Positions 31,833 to 40,422 of a stretch of DNA of 47,444 nt are shown here, piece by piece. Positions within the stretch are counted from its first letter, which is position 1. Every line of letters begins with the position of its first letter. The stretch lies in contig DAISKD010000008.1 in assembly GCA_036821185.1 (NCBI GenBank), positions 1 to 47,444 of the forward strand. The letters are read 5' to 3'. The notes beneath the pieces are model-generated. The model saw only the letters and a list, made by a program, of their open reading frames with translations. It made no database searches and had not been told where the DNA came from. The translations under genes and the position numbers were made by a program. The stretch is from CALJTV01 sp036821185. GTDB taxonomy: Bacteria; Chloroflexota; Dehalococcoidia; GIF9; UBA5629.

Positions 31833-32914
31833 GCTACAGCCCGCAGAGGACAGGCATTGCCAACCTCCCGTTGCACTACGGGAAGGTGCCACCGTGGCTT
31901 TTTGAACGCATGTCCAGGCTGGCGCGGGAGATAGTCCTCGCCATCGCCACTGAATTCGGCAACGGCGAGGTGCTGCGCCGCCTCTCCGATCCCTTTTGGT
32001 TTCAGGCGTTCGGCTGCGTCCTGGGCTATGACTGGCATTCCAGCGGCGTCACCACCACTGTCTGCGGCGCCCTGAAAGAGGGCATCAGAGGGATGGAGCG
32101 GGATATCGGGCTGTTCATCGCCGGTGGCAAAGGGAGGACCTCGCGCAAGACCCCGGCGGAGATCGAGCGCGTGGCAAATTTCCTCAGAGTGAACCCCTCC
32201 CAGCTCGTCTATGCCAGCCGCATGGCAGCTAAGGTGGACAATTCCGCCCTTCAGGACGGCTATCAGCTCTACCACCACACATTCTTCTTCACCGCCCAGG
32301 GCTCCTGGGCAGTGGTACAGCAGGGCATGAACGAGGTCAACCGCTACGCTCGGCGTTATCATTGGCTGGGGGAAAAAGTCACCGACTTTGTCTGCGAGCC
32401 CCACTCCGCCATCTGCTCGCAGTCAAGAGGCACCGTCCTGAACCTGGTAGCCCGGGAAAGCGAGGCAGCCCGCCATACCATCACCCGGATAATCACCGAG
32501 GAAAGGCCGGAGAAGGTCGTCGGTGAGCTCAAAAAACTGAAAACCTTGCACCTCCCTGCCCGTCACCACCTCACGCTCGAAGACATCAACCCCGACAGAC
32601 TATACAAGGCCATGCTCACCGCCTATGAGCAACATCCGGGCAACTTTGAAAAATTGCTCAGCCTCGAGGGCATCGGGCCCAAGACGCTCCGCGCCTTAAG
32701 CCTGCTGTCAGAGCTTATTTACGGGACACCGGTGAGCGTCCGCGACCCCGCCATCTACAGCTTCGCCCACGGCGGCAAAGACGGTCACCCCTACCCGGTG
32801 GACAGGAAGACCTACGATAATAGCATTGAAATCCTGCACCGGGCGGTGGAAAAAGCCCGGCTCGGCGACACAGAAAAGCTAGCAGCACTGAGACGTCTCA
32901 GCACCTGGCTATGA
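31829..32914 (+). CDS. DUF763 family protein
   Basis: The 361-residue protein starts RTGIANLPLHYGKVPPWLFERMSRLAREIV, the signature of DUF763, a family of unknown function found in archaea and some bacteria. Further landmarks are DPFWFQAFGCVLGYDWHSSGVTTT, YHHTFFFTAQGSWAVVQQGMN and a helix-hairpin-helix-like LLSLEGIGPKTLRALSLL near residue 290, which could contact DNA. The ATGA overlap with arsM shows coupling, but I see no biochemical reason for the link. It is 12 bp from the gamma-carbonic anhydrase gene. Confidence 0.85.
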   Translation: MSYSPQRTGIANLPLHYGKVPPWLFERMSRLAREIVLAIATEFGNGEVLRRLSDPFWFQAFGCVLGYDWHSSGVTTTVCGALKEGIRGMERDIGLFIAGGKGRTSRKTPAEIERVANFLRVNPSQLVYASRMAAKVDNSALQDGYQLYHHTFFFTAQGSWAVVQQGMNEVNRYARRYHWLGEKVTDFVCEPHSAICSQSRGTVLNLVARESEAARHTITRIITEERPEKVVGELKKLKTLHLPARHHLTLEDINPDRLYKAMLTAYEQHPGNFEKLLSLEGIGPKTLRALSLLSELIYGTPVSVRDPAIYSFAHGGKDGHPYPVDRKTYDNSIEILHRAVEKARLGDTEKLAALRRLSTWL

Positions 32915-32926
32915 ACAACGCGGGAA

Positions 32927-33433
32927 ATGATCAGGAACTTCGGTAACAAAGTACCCAAGATAGCGCCTTCGGCATTCGTCAGCGAAGCTGCTTATGTGGT
33001 CGGCGATGTGGAAATCGCCGAGAATGCCAGCGTCTGGCCGGGAGCGGTCGTCCGCGGCGACTTCGGCAGAATAACCATCGGACGGAACACCGCCATAGAA
33101 GACGGCGCTGTGGTGCACAGCGGCGGCGACCTCACCATCGGCAGCGATACCATCATCGGGCACGGCGCCGTAGTCCACTGCCGCAAGGTGGGCAACAACG
33201 TCCTTGTGGGAAACAACGCCACAATACTAGATGGCGCTGAGATCGGTGATTACTGCATCATCGGCGCCGGCGCCCTCGTCCCACCCGAGACCAAAATACC
33301 CGACGAGTCGCTGGTGATGGGGAACCCGGCAAAGGTGCAGAGGAAGGTATCGCCGGAGCGGTTGGCGATGCTTAAAGCTGGCGCCAGTGCCTACGCCCGA
33401 CTGGCACAGCAATACAAAGAACAGGGGCTGTAA
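32927..33433 (+). CDS. gamma-carbonic anhydrase family protein
   Basis: The 168-residue protein is a left-handed beta helix made of hexapeptide repeats (VGDVEI, ASVWPG, GRITIG, DLTIGS and so on) with a C-terminal helix. The three zinc-ligand histidines of the CamH/YrdA type are kept at H64, H79 and H84. It may hydrate CO2 or act as an acyltransferase-like structural protein; many members are untested. The ATG at 32927 has a modest gcggga upstream. It is the last gene of the plus-strand series and meets the flavoprotein gene tail to tail with a gap of 4 bp. Confidence 0.9.
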   Translation: MIRNFGNKVPKIAPSAFVSEAAYVVGDVEIAENASVWPGAVVRGDFGRITIGRNTAIEDGAVVHSGGDLTIGSDTIIGHGAVVHCRKVGNNVLVGNNATILDGAEIGDYCIIGAGALVPPETKIPDESLVMGNPAKVQRKVSPERLAMLKAGASAYARLAQQYKEQGL

Positions 33434-33437
33434 TCAG

Positions 33438-34166
33438 CTATCGGATCCCCTTCCCGGCGATGGCCTTAAAGCCCTCGTTGGCGAACCTGAGGTACATGTC
33501 CCGCGGCATCAGCTCGCGGCTGACGATATTCTCAAGCCGGGGGGATATGTTACCCTTGCAGACTATCTCCTTGCCCGCCTCTCTGGCAGCGTCGAAGATA
33601 TCATCAATGGCGATGCCCATCTTCATCATCGGCCTCATTGCCTCGCCGTGCGGACGTAGCAGCGCCCCGGCGAACTCCCGTCCTACGTTCTTGCATATCG
33701 CTTTCATATGGATGAGAAGTGGGTCAAAATTGTCCAGCTCCCAGAAGCCACAATTGGCGATAAGCACTACTTTGCCTCCCTTCTTCAAGTCCCCGCGCAA
33801 AGGATGGCGGCAATGACCATCACGGACCTCGATCACCGGGCGTGCACCTGGTATCAGCCTGTCAAAGAGCATCTTCAGATGCCCGGGCATGCCATCCACA
33901 TATAGTGGCATGGCGAATACCCACACCTCGGCTTCGCCCAGCTTAGGCATAATCAGGGCGACATCGTCCTTCTTCTGCACACAGGTCCCCGGCGTCTTCA
34001 GCCAGCAACTGAAACACCCCAGACAGGGCTTCACCCTTAGCTTTCTTAAGTAGATTAGTTCCACCTCGGCGCCAGCTTCTCTGGCACCTTCTAGGAACGG
34101 GTCCAAAAGCAACGAGGTGTTGCTCTTGGCCATCCGCGGGCTGCAGTTAAAAGCCAGTATCTTCAT
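33438..34166 (-). CDS. flavodoxin-fold iron-sulfur flavoprotein
   Basis: The 242-residue protein begins MKILAFNCSPRMAKSNTSLLL (FMN phosphate loop) and has a Cys motif KPCLGCFSCWLKTPGTC near residues 49-65, that is CxxCxxCx7C, which is the [4Fe-4S] pattern of iron-sulfur flavoproteins. WVFAMPLYVDGMPGHLKMLFDR is the second flavin loop. The C-terminal part (MKAICKNVGREFAG onward) resembles NAD(P)H-dependent oxidoreductase-like flavoproteins. Such proteins move electrons between ferredoxin-type donors and small acceptors. Caaggagg precedes ATG 34166. It lies 18 bp downstream of the MFS transporter gene on the same strand. Confidence 0.88.
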   Translation of the reverse strand: MKILAFNCSPRMAKSNTSLLLDPFLEGAREAGAEVELIYLRKLRVKPCLGCFSCWLKTPGTCVQKKDDVALIMPKLGEAEVWVFAMPLYVDGMPGHLKMLFDRLIPGARPVIEVRDGHCRHPLRGDLKKGGKVVLIANCGFWELDNFDPLLIHMKAICKNVGREFAGALLRPHGEAMRPMMKMGIAIDDIFDAAREAGKEIVCKGNISPRLENIVSRELMPRDMYLRFANEGFKAIAGKGIR

Positions 34167-34184
34167 CGCCAGCCTCCTTGTCCT

Positions 34185-35471
34185 TTATTTTGATACAGCT
34201 CCATCTCCAGGCTTCGGCGGTGTGCATAGGAGTATGGCTATTATGGCAAGCGCAGCACCAACCAGGGCAACCACCAGCACCGGGAAGTACGTGCCTTTAA
34301 CATCGTGTACGAAGCCAGCTACAGGCGGCATAACAGCATGAGCGACGACCGAGATAGGGGAGATGAGCCCGTTGATGGGGGCAAAGGCGGTCTGCCCCCA
34401 GTAGTTGCTGATGATTGCCGGTGTGCTTACCATCGACATGCCCATGCCGAAGCCGACCAGCAGAGGATAAAGGCGGGCTGCCCATTCGACCTCCGGTGAG
34501 GCGTACCAGAATAGAATGCCGCCGCCAATAAGGCACACCGTGCCGAAGGCCAACAGGTAGCGCGGCTCGATGATGTCGCCCAGCGCTGCCACAGCGAACC
34601 GTCCCACTATGCTCAGCCCGATGGCCAAACTGTAAAGAAAAGCCACCGTTTCGGGGTCAAAGCCCCTGTCCCGCAGATGGTACGGCGCCTGGCTATATAC
34701 CAGGTCCCAGACCCAGAAGCCGAGCACCCCGGCGATGACCAGTAGCCACAGCGCCCGGGTCCTCATGGCATCGCGGAACTTCCACTCCACCGGCGTGCGG
34801 TAGGTGCGCGTCGGCCGTCTGGAAGCGGCAAGGCTTGCCTCCTGAGAAAGCGCCCCATCCGGGAACTGCCCTATATCTTCGGGACGGTTGCGCACCGCGG
34901 TCAGGGAGACCACGATGCCGATGAGCGATGCTACGCTGATGATGAACCAGCCCAAATGCCAGTTACCGCCGTTGGCCTCGACCACAGCGTTTACCGCCTG
35001 CGGTGCCAGAAAGCCACCGATAGCCCCACCTCCAAGCACCAGCCCCAATGCCAGCGCCCTGCGGGCATAGAACCAGGAGATGACCACCGTCTGCACCGGG
35101 ATGGTAGACGCCAGTGCTATTCCCAGACCGTTAAAGAAGGAAAACGCCAGAAACAGCGGATAGACATGCCCCACGAAGCCCATAATGAGGCTGCCAACGG
35201 TGACGATGCCGCCGCCGATCGCCAGCGTCACCCGGGCACCCAGCCGTCCCACCATCCAGGCGACCAGCGGGCTGCTAAGCCCGAACAACATCATCACACC
35301 GGTGGCGCCGACCATCACCTCGCCCCTCGCCCACCCCGTCTCAGCCGTCATGTAAGGGTAGAGCACCGTACCACTATAGAAGGCAAAGCCTATGGGTACG
35401 GTGTACACCACCCAGAGGAAAAACAGCATCCACCACCCGTAGAACCCCTTTGTTTGTGATATAGGAGCCAT
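34185..35471 (-). CDS. MFS transporter, oxalate/formate antiporter-like
   Basis: The 428-residue membrane protein has 12 predicted helices in two halves joined by a cytoplasmic loop (about residues 195-215). The start FYGWWMLFFLWVVYTVPIGFAFYSGTVLYPYM and the motif GRLGARVTLAIGGG between helices 2 and 3 match the MFS monocarboxylate/oxalate-formate group. The substrate is probably an organic anion but cannot be named. ATG 35471 is preferred; the frame also opens at a TTG 27 bp upstream. It is followed by the flavoprotein gene in the same direction, and the first intergenic repeat element lies upstream of it. Confidence 0.88.
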   Translation of the reverse strand: MAPISQTKGFYGWWMLFFLWVVYTVPIGFAFYSGTVLYPYMTAETGWARGEVMVGATGVMMLFGLSSPLVAWMVGRLGARVTLAIGGGIVTVGSLIMGFVGHVYPLFLAFSFFNGLGIALASTIPVQTVVISWFYARRALALGLVLGGGAIGGFLAPQAVNAVVEANGGNWHLGWFIISVASLIGIVVSLTAVRNRPEDIGQFPDGALSQEASLAASRRPTRTYRTPVEWKFRDAMRTRALWLLVIAGVLGFWVWDLVYSQAPYHLRDRGFDPETVAFLYSLAIGLSIVGRFAVAALGDIIEPRYLLAFGTVCLIGGGILFWYASPEVEWAARLYPLLVGFGMGMSMVSTPAIISNYWGQTAFAPINGLISPISVVAHAVMPPVAGFVHDVKGTYFPVLVVALVGAALAIIAILLCTPPKPGDGAVSK

Positions 35472-35549
35472 GCGCCTAAGCTCGGTCCTGGCAAACAAAA
35501 AGCGTGGCTTAAATTATATACCCTTGGGTGGGGTTAAGAAAAATCAGCG

Positions 35550-35728
35550 TACTCGTCCCGTAGATCAGTGAAACTTTAGTCTTCGGTCCCGAGGCCAGAA
35601 CAGCAGGCTTCCTCTCTGCTTGTTTTACCCTCTCCCTTTCTTTTTCTTTTACCCTCTCCCTTTGAGGGAGAGGGTCAGGGTGAGGGTAAGCTAGACATCG
35701 GTGTCACCGGTCTGTTTGGACCAGCTCA
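35550..35728 (+). repeat. MITE-like intergenic element, copy 1
   Basis: A roughly 179-bp copy begins TACTCGTC and ends GGACCAGCTCA, one base short of the exonuclease stop codon. The left inverted end is mutated (AGATCAGTGAAAC), the right end reads GTGTCACCGGTCT. Inside are one broken and one intact CCCTCTCCC hairpin (ACCCTCTCCC 35651-35660, GGGAGAGGGT 35666-35675). It matches copies at 38771 and 46208 in the same orientation. Confidence 0.8.
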
Positions 35729-35729
35729 A

Positions 35730-36230
35730 TCAGCGAAGCCCGAAAAGCCTGTCGCGGAGCACCTTCAGGTTAACCACATCCTCGCGGTTATATTCCAGCA
35801 GTAGCCTCAAGGCATCCTCGTTACCGCCCCTGAGGTAGCTCCACCACAGACGCACCGCCTCGTAGCCATTTATTTCCTGCAGTTGACGGGGTATGCCCAG
35901 CTGCCTCTCCACCATCTTCAAACCGCCATACAGATTACACGCCCAACAGTCGTACATCAGGTCATGGTGCTGGTACTGCGTAGCCAGGTCGATGCCCAGG
36001 GAAACCCCGATGAACGGCAAATCAAACCTGCTGCCATTGTAGGTGTAGATCGTTCCCACGCCTGCCAGGGCGGTGATGAGGTTACCCCGGGTCACTTCCT
36101 CTCCAATAAGCTGGACAAGCTCGCTGCTGCTGCCGTTACAGCGGAGGACGCCGATGACGGTGATATAGTCATAGAAGGGAGAAAGCCCGGTGGTCTCGAT
36201 GTCCAGATAAGCATCTGCCCGTCGTCTCAT
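35730..36230 (-). CDS. RNase H-fold (DEDD-type) exonuclease, YprB-like
   Basis: The 166-residue protein starts RADAYLDIETTGLSPFYDYITVIGV, with the DxE exonuclease I motif. The second Asp is in YNGSRFDLPFI and the third in YNREDVVNL near the C terminus. These are the metal-binding acids of the DEDD family, and the overall form resembles YprB-type ribonuclease H-like domains. The likely action is 3'-5' trimming of nucleic acid; the substrate is unknown. The frame is open a further 96 codons upstream, but that part has no relation to the family and overlaps the divergent transporter gene; ATG 36230 has ggagga upstream. Confidence 0.82.
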   Translation of the reverse strand: MRRRADAYLDIETTGLSPFYDYITVIGVLRCNGSSSELVQLIGEEVTRGNLITALAGVGTIYTYNGSRFDLPFIGVSLGIDLATQYQHHDLMYDCWACNLYGGLKMVERQLGIPRQLQEINGYEAVRLWWSYLRGGNEDALRLLLEYNREDVVNLKVLRDRLFGLR

Positions 36231-36298
36231 GCGAGCACATCCTCCTCCGACGTTGATAATAGCATACACCACAGGTTGCTGTTTGTCACCATTCGCTT

Positions 36299-36328
36299 TT
36301 GTTCCCTGGGACAACGAAGTGGTAAAAT
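36299..36328 (+). promoter_or_regulatory. promoter of the DHA2 transporter gene
   Basis: TTGTTC (36299-36304), an 18-bp spacer and TAAAAT (36323-36328). The predicted start near 36335 gives a nearly leaderless mRNA for ATG 36340 or 36346. Confidence 0.45.
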
Positions 36329-36339
36329 GCAACAAGTTT

Positions 36340-37740
36340 ATGCTCATGTTACAGGCTGAACCAACGCCACAAAAGGCACCGAGTCGCCCAGCCACTTTGC
36401 TGGTAACCGTGCTGGCATCCTTCCTGACACCGCTCATGGGCTCCTCCGTCAATATTGCTCTGCCCTCGATCGGAAGGGAACTCAAGATGGACGCCGTCTT
36501 GCTCGGCTGGGTAGCCACAGCCTATTTGCTGGCTTCCTCGATGACCCTTGTCCCCATTGGCAGGCTGGCCGACATCTACGGCAGAAAACGGATATTCACC
36601 TACGGTGTGGTCACATTCATTGTCAGCTCGGCACTAACCGCGCTGTCAAACTCCGCGGCTATGCTCATCGCCTTTCGCGTCCTCCAGGGGGTAGGCGGGG
36701 CAATGCTGTTCTCCACTGCGGTGGCTATCCTGACATCGGTGTTCCCCCCCGAAGAGAGGGGGAGGGTGCTGGGGATAAACGCCGCCGCGGTCTATGCCGG
36801 GCTTTCGGTGGGACCTTTTATCGGGGGACTGCTCACCCAGCACCTCGGCTGGAGGAGCATCTTCTGGCTCAATGTCCCCCTGGGGCTGATAGTCCTGGCC
36901 TTCGCCCTGTGGAAGCTACAGGGCGAGTGGGCTGAAGCCGAGGGCGAAAAGCTCGATATCGTCGGCTCGGTGGTCTACGGCTTATCGCTGGTGACGGTGA
37001 TGTACGGCTTCACCCGGTTGCCAGAGATGTCCGGCGTCGGGCTCATCCTCGCCGGCACCATCGGCGCCGCTGCCTTTGTCAGATGGGAACTGAAGACAAA
37101 CAGCCCGGTGCTCAATATAGCGCTGTTCCGCAAAAACACCGTGTTCGCTATGTCCAGCCTGGCGGCGCTGATAAACTACAGCGCCACCTTCGCCGTAGCC
37201 TTCCTTATCAGCCTTTACCTCCAGTACATCAAGGGGTTCAGCCCACAGATGGCAGGGATAGTGCTGGTGACCTCGCCGGTGGTGCAGGCGATCTTCTCAC
37301 CGCTGGCGGGCAGGCTCTCAGACAGGGTAGAGCCCAGGGTCATCGCCTCGACCGGCATGGGGCTGTCCGCCATCGGGCTGGTACCGTTCATTTTCCTGAA
37401 CAAAGACGCCAGCTTGCCGTTCATCATCGCCAGCCTGGTGGTTATCGGTTTCGGCTTCGCTTTGTTCGCCTCGCCCAACACCAATGCGGTGATGAGCTCC
37501 GTAGAGAGGCGGTCATACGGTGTGGCTTCGGCGGTGCTGGCAACAGTGCGCCAAATAGGGATGACCTTCAGCATGGGAATAGTGATGCTGGTGTTCGCCG
37601 TCTATCTGGGCAGGGTACAGATAACCCCGGAATACCACCCGACCTTCATCACCAGCCTCAACATCGCCTTCGTCATCTTCGCCGTGCTCTGCTTTCTGGG
37701 CATCTTCGCCTCGCTGGCGCGGGGCAAGGTGCGGAGTTAA
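36340..37740 (+). CDS. MFS drug/multidrug transporter, DHA2 (EmrB/QacA) family
   Basis: The 466-residue protein has 14 predicted membrane helices. Motif C-like and DHA2 marks are FLTPLMGSSVNIALPSIGREL at the first helix, GRLADIYGRKRIFTYG (motif A between helices 2 and 3), RVLQGVGGAMLFSTAVAIL and GPFIGGLLTQHLGWRSIFWLNVPLG (helix 5 antiporter motif). These proteins use the proton gradient to expel lipophilic compounds. The frame is open upstream to 36229, but that part overlaps the divergent exonuclease gene; ATG 36340 or 36346 follows the promoter. No regulator gene lies nearby. Confidence 0.9.
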   Translation: MLMLQAEPTPQKAPSRPATLLVTVLASFLTPLMGSSVNIALPSIGRELKMDAVLLGWVATAYLLASSMTLVPIGRLADIYGRKRIFTYGVVTFIVSSALTALSNSAAMLIAFRVLQGVGGAMLFSTAVAILTSVFPPEERGRVLGINAAAVYAGLSVGPFIGGLLTQHLGWRSIFWLNVPLGLIVLAFALWKLQGEWAEAEGEKLDIVGSVVYGLSLVTVMYGFTRLPEMSGVGLILAGTIGAAAFVRWELKTNSPVLNIALFRKNTVFAMSSLAALINYSATFAVAFLISLYLQYIKGFSPQMAGIVLVTSPVVQAIFSPLAGRLSDRVEPRVIASTGMGLSAIGLVPFIFLNKDASLPFIIASLVVIGFGFALFASPNTNAVMSSVERRSYGVASAVLATVRQIGMTFSMGIVMLVFAVYLGRVQITPEYHPTFITSLNIAFVIFAVLCFLGIFASLARGKVRS

Positions 37741-37846
37741 ACCTCGCCACATCTGGAGACACGTTGCCTTTGCTGCAGGTATGCAAGCTCCCGGCGAGAC
37801 GGCACCTGACGATAGCGGTGACGCTGACCGCATCAAGTCGCATTAA

Positions 37847-38707
37847 CTAGTCGGCGTAGAAAGAGAAACCGAGTAGCCCGGGACCGGTATGCACCCCCAT
37901 TAGGGGGGTGAACTCGGTGATATAGACCTCGGCACAGTTGAACTCGGCCTTCACCGTTTCTGCCAGCCGCTGGGCTTCTTCTACATCGTCGGCATGGTGG
38001 ATATTGATGTGGAGCCTCATCCCACCCACCCCCTGCCTCAGCAACTGGAGCAGACATTCGATGCCCCTTTTCTTCGTCCTGGGGCGAGCTACCGGCATTG
38101 CCTCATCGTGTTCCGGAGAGTGCTGCAAGATGGGCTTCATGTCCAGTAGCGAGCCCGCCCAAGCAGCCGCCTTACCGATGCGTCCCAGACGGGCAAGGTA
38201 ATAGAGGGTGTCGAGCATGGCGTAGAGCCTTACTTTGCCCATGACCCGTTTCGCTGCCTCCACCGCAGCCGACAGCGTTCCACCCGCTTTTGCCACCTTT
38301 GCAGCTTCGGTGACGACGAAGCCCAGGGCACCGCCGACAGCGCGGCTATCTAACACTTCAATTACTGTTTGGGGACACTCTTCTTTTGCCAGGTTCTTCG
38401 CCGCTGTGGCTGCCTCGAAGGTCTTGCTCAGTATGCTGGTGAGCGTGATGCACAGCACGCTCTCCGCCTTGTTAGACGCCTCCCGGAAAGCCTCGAGAAA
38501 GTCGCCCACCGCAGCGGTGGCCGTGGTGGGCAGGTCCTCCTTGCGGCGCATGATCCTGTACACCTCCTGCGCCGTAATGTCAACGCCGTCACGGTAGCTC
38601 TTCCCCTGATAGAGGATGTAGAGCGGCACCACACGGATATCGTATTCCTTGGCAATTTCCTGCGGCAGGCAGCTGGTGCTATCGGTGATCACAGCCAACT
38701 TGCTCAT
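37847..38707 (-). CDS. DegV family fatty acid-binding protein
   Basis: The 286-residue protein has the DegV layout: MSKLAVITDSTSCLPQEI at the N terminus with the lipid-contacting DST, RDGVDITAQEVYRIM, and the second domain with AMLDTLYYLARLGRIGKAAAW and a C-terminal TPLMGVHTGPGLLGFSFY. DegV proteins bind a fatty acid; FakB members present it to the kinase FakA. No FakA-type gene is in the window. The start ATG 38707 has ggggggac upstream; the frame continues 12 codons further. It is convergent with the DHA2 transporter. Confidence 0.92.
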   Translation of the reverse strand: MSKLAVITDSTSCLPQEIAKEYDIRVVPLYILYQGKSYRDGVDITAQEVYRIMRRKEDLPTTATAAVGDFLEAFREASNKAESVLCITLTSILSKTFEAATAAKNLAKEECPQTVIEVLDSRAVGGALGFVVTEAAKVAKAGGTLSAAVEAAKRVMGKVRLYAMLDTLYYLARLGRIGKAAAWAGSLLDMKPILQHSPEHDEAMPVARPRTKKRGIECLLQLLRQGVGGMRLHINIHHADDVEEAQRLAETVKAEFNCAEVYITEFTPLMGVHTGPGLLGFSFYAD

Positions 38708-38770
38708 GACGTCCCCCCATCCGATATGGCTGTACTTTGCCATACGAGGTATTCTGCTGTCAAGAGGTTG

Positions 38771-38988
38771 TACTCGTCAAGTAGACCAGTGACACTTTAG
38801 CCTTCAGTCCTGAGGCCAGAACAGCAGGCTTTCCCTTCGTCCTTCTTTTACCCTCTCCCTCAAAGGGAGAGGTTAGGGGTCATTGCCCTGTGTCCAACCA
38901 GAATCTTTTAACCCTCTCCCTCAAAGGGAGAGGGTTAGGGTGAGGGTGAGCTAGACATCGGTGTCACCGATCTGTTTGGACCAGCTCA
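38771..38988 (+). repeat. MITE-like intergenic element, copy 2
   Basis: A roughly 218-bp copy from TACTCGTC to GGACCAGCTCA. Left inverted end AGACCAGTGACAC; right end GTGTCACCGATCT (11 of 13 complementary). It holds two CCCTCTCCC hairpins with TCAAA loops, at 38851 and 38911. It fills most of the divergent gap between degV and the DUF362 gene, and the DUF362 promoter starts just after it. Confidence 0.82.
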
Positions 38989-39003
38989 GAGGTCTACCAG
39001 GAA

Positions 39004-39033
39004 TTGGTGCGCCCTGTCCCCATCGGCTATAAT
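39004..39033 (+). promoter_or_regulatory. promoter of the DUF362-DUF1893 operon
   Basis: TTGGTG (39004-39009), an 18-bp spacer and TATAAT (39028-39033) in the context GGCTATAATGGTGG, as before purF. It lies immediately after repeat copy 2. Confidence 0.55.
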
Positions 39034-39061
39034 GGTGGCTGAGTAAAGGAAGGGGTGAGCA

Positions 39062-39976
39062 ATGACCAAAGCCGAAGCCAGACCGACGACAAAGATAAGC
39101 CTGGTATGCACCGGGGACCGCTCCGGGGGCGTGAAAAGGGCCATCACCTTGCTCAAACATAACCCGGTGAAGGGCAAGGCGGTGGTGCTCAAGCCGAACT
39201 TCAACACCGCCGACCCGGCGCCGGGCTCTACCCACAACGACACATTGCATGCCCTGGTGCTTGAGCTCAAGGAGATGGGAGCAACCAGGATAACACTTGC
39301 CGAGCGTTGTGGTCCACTGCAGCCCACCAGCGAGGTGTTGAAGAAGAAGGGTATCTACCAGATGGCTAAGGAACTGGGCTTCGAAATCCTGAACCTGGAG
39401 GAGATGGACAGGAGCGGCTGGGCGCACTTCCGTCCCAGGGACAGCCACTGGAAGGACGGCTTCCTCTTCCCCAAGGCCTACCTTGAGGCGGAGTCGATCG
39501 TGCAGACCTGCTGTCTGAAGACACATGCCTACGGCGGACACTTCACCATGTCGCTGAAAAACGCCGTGGGCATGGTGGCAGGCAAAGGCTACCCATACAT
39601 GGCTGAGCTGCACAGCTCGCCGCACATTCGTAAGATGATCGCCGAGATAAATACCGCTTACAACCCCGACCTAGTCGTGCTGGACGGCATCGACGCCTTT
39701 GTGGACGGTGGTCCAGATAGAGGCACCCGCATCAAAGCCAATGTAATTGTAGCCGGCACCGACCGTGTGGCGGTAGATGCGGTGGGCGTGGCGATATTGA
39801 GGCTGCTGGGCACCACACCCGAGGTAAGCAAGGGGAAGGTATTCGAACAGGAACAGATCGCCAGGGCAGTGGAGCTGGGGCTGGGAGTGGGCTCGCCCCA
39901 ACAAATCGAGCTGGTCACCGATGACCCCGAAAGCAAGGCGCTGGCAGAAAAGGTCACAGAGGTCCTGCTCAAATGA
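39062..39976 (+). CDS. DUF362 family protein
   Basis: The 304-residue protein shows the DUF362 pattern: VVLKPNFNTADPAPGSTHNDTLHALVLEL, CLKTHAYGGHFTMSLKNAVGMVAGKG (the conserved K-x-H ... S-x-x-KN-x-G core) and LVVLDGIDAFVDGGPDRGTRIKANVIVAGTDRVAVDAVG. No ferredoxin domain is attached, unlike in longer members. The family is uncharacterised; some members carry Fe-S clusters and are common in anaerobes. SD-like aaggaaggggtga precedes ATG 39062. The stop overlaps the DUF1893 start by ATGA. Confidence 0.88.
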   Translation: MTKAEARPTTKISLVCTGDRSGGVKRAITLLKHNPVKGKAVVLKPNFNTADPAPGSTHNDTLHALVLELKEMGATRITLAERCGPLQPTSEVLKKKGIYQMAKELGFEILNLEEMDRSGWAHFRPRDSHWKDGFLFPKAYLEAESIVQTCCLKTHAYGGHFTMSLKNAVGMVAGKGYPYMAELHSSPHIRKMIAEINTAYNPDLVVLDGIDAFVDGGPDRGTRIKANVIVAGTDRVAVDAVGVAILRLLGTTPEVSKGKVFEQEQIARAVELGLGVGSPQQIELVTDDPESKALAEKVTEVLLK

Positions 39977-40413
39977 ACCAGAGCACAGGCGGCGGTGATT
40001 ATCAGGGGCTGTTCGCCGATTTCCTCACCAGCAGCGATGCCCTTCAGGTGTACCACGGTTACAGGCTGGTGTTCCGCTCGGAAAAGGACGGACTGCTGCC
40101 GCTACTGGAATATGCCAGGACCGTCGCCGGCGGTTATACCGGTGTGGTGGTGTTCGACAAAATAGTGGGCAGGGCAGCAGCGCTGCTGTGCATCAAGGTG
40201 GGTGCCGGCGCGGTGTACAGCCCGCTGGGTAGCCGGCTTGCCGCCGATGTCCTAAGGCAATACGGCATTGAGCACCGCCTGCAGAGGCTGGTACCATTCA
40301 TCACCACAGCAGACGGTAAGGACATGTGCCCCATGGAGAAGCTCTCCCTGGGGAAGGACCCTGAGGAATTCTACCAGGAGCTCGTCCAGCGGCTTTCCCG
40401 GAGACAGCAGTAA
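39973..40413 (+). CDS. DUF1893 family protein
   Basis: The 146-residue protein has the DUF1893 features: LVFRSEKDGLLPLLEY, GVVVFDKIVGRAAALLCI and the C-terminal NxxxTxxCPME-like DGKDMCPMEKLSLGKDPEEFYQEL. The fold is related to cytidine deaminases, with a single catalytic-type Cys region (GKDMCPME); activity is unknown. It is translationally coupled to the DUF362 gene by a 4-bp overlap, which suggests the two act together. It is convergent with the VLRF1-like gene, gap 9 bp. Confidence 0.85.
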   Translation: MNQSTGGGDYQGLFADFLTSSDALQVYHGYRLVFRSEKDGLLPLLEYARTVAGGYTGVVVFDKIVGRAAALLCIKVGAGAVYSPLGSRLAADVLRQYGIEHRLQRLVPFITTADGKDMCPMEKLSLGKDPEEFYQELVQRLSRRQQ

Positions 40414-40422
40414 GGCCCGCTA

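Noticed and set aside
35551..35728. Intrinsic terminator in each CCCTCTCCC hairpin
   Set aside because: The hairpins recur in one orientation within a repeated element, next to genes on both strands, and have no U tract; they are better read as part of the element.
36231..36518. N-terminal extension of the exonuclease reading frame by 96 residues
   Set aside because: It overlaps the start of the divergent transporter gene, shows no family similarity and lacks a ribosome site; the ATG at 36230 has one.
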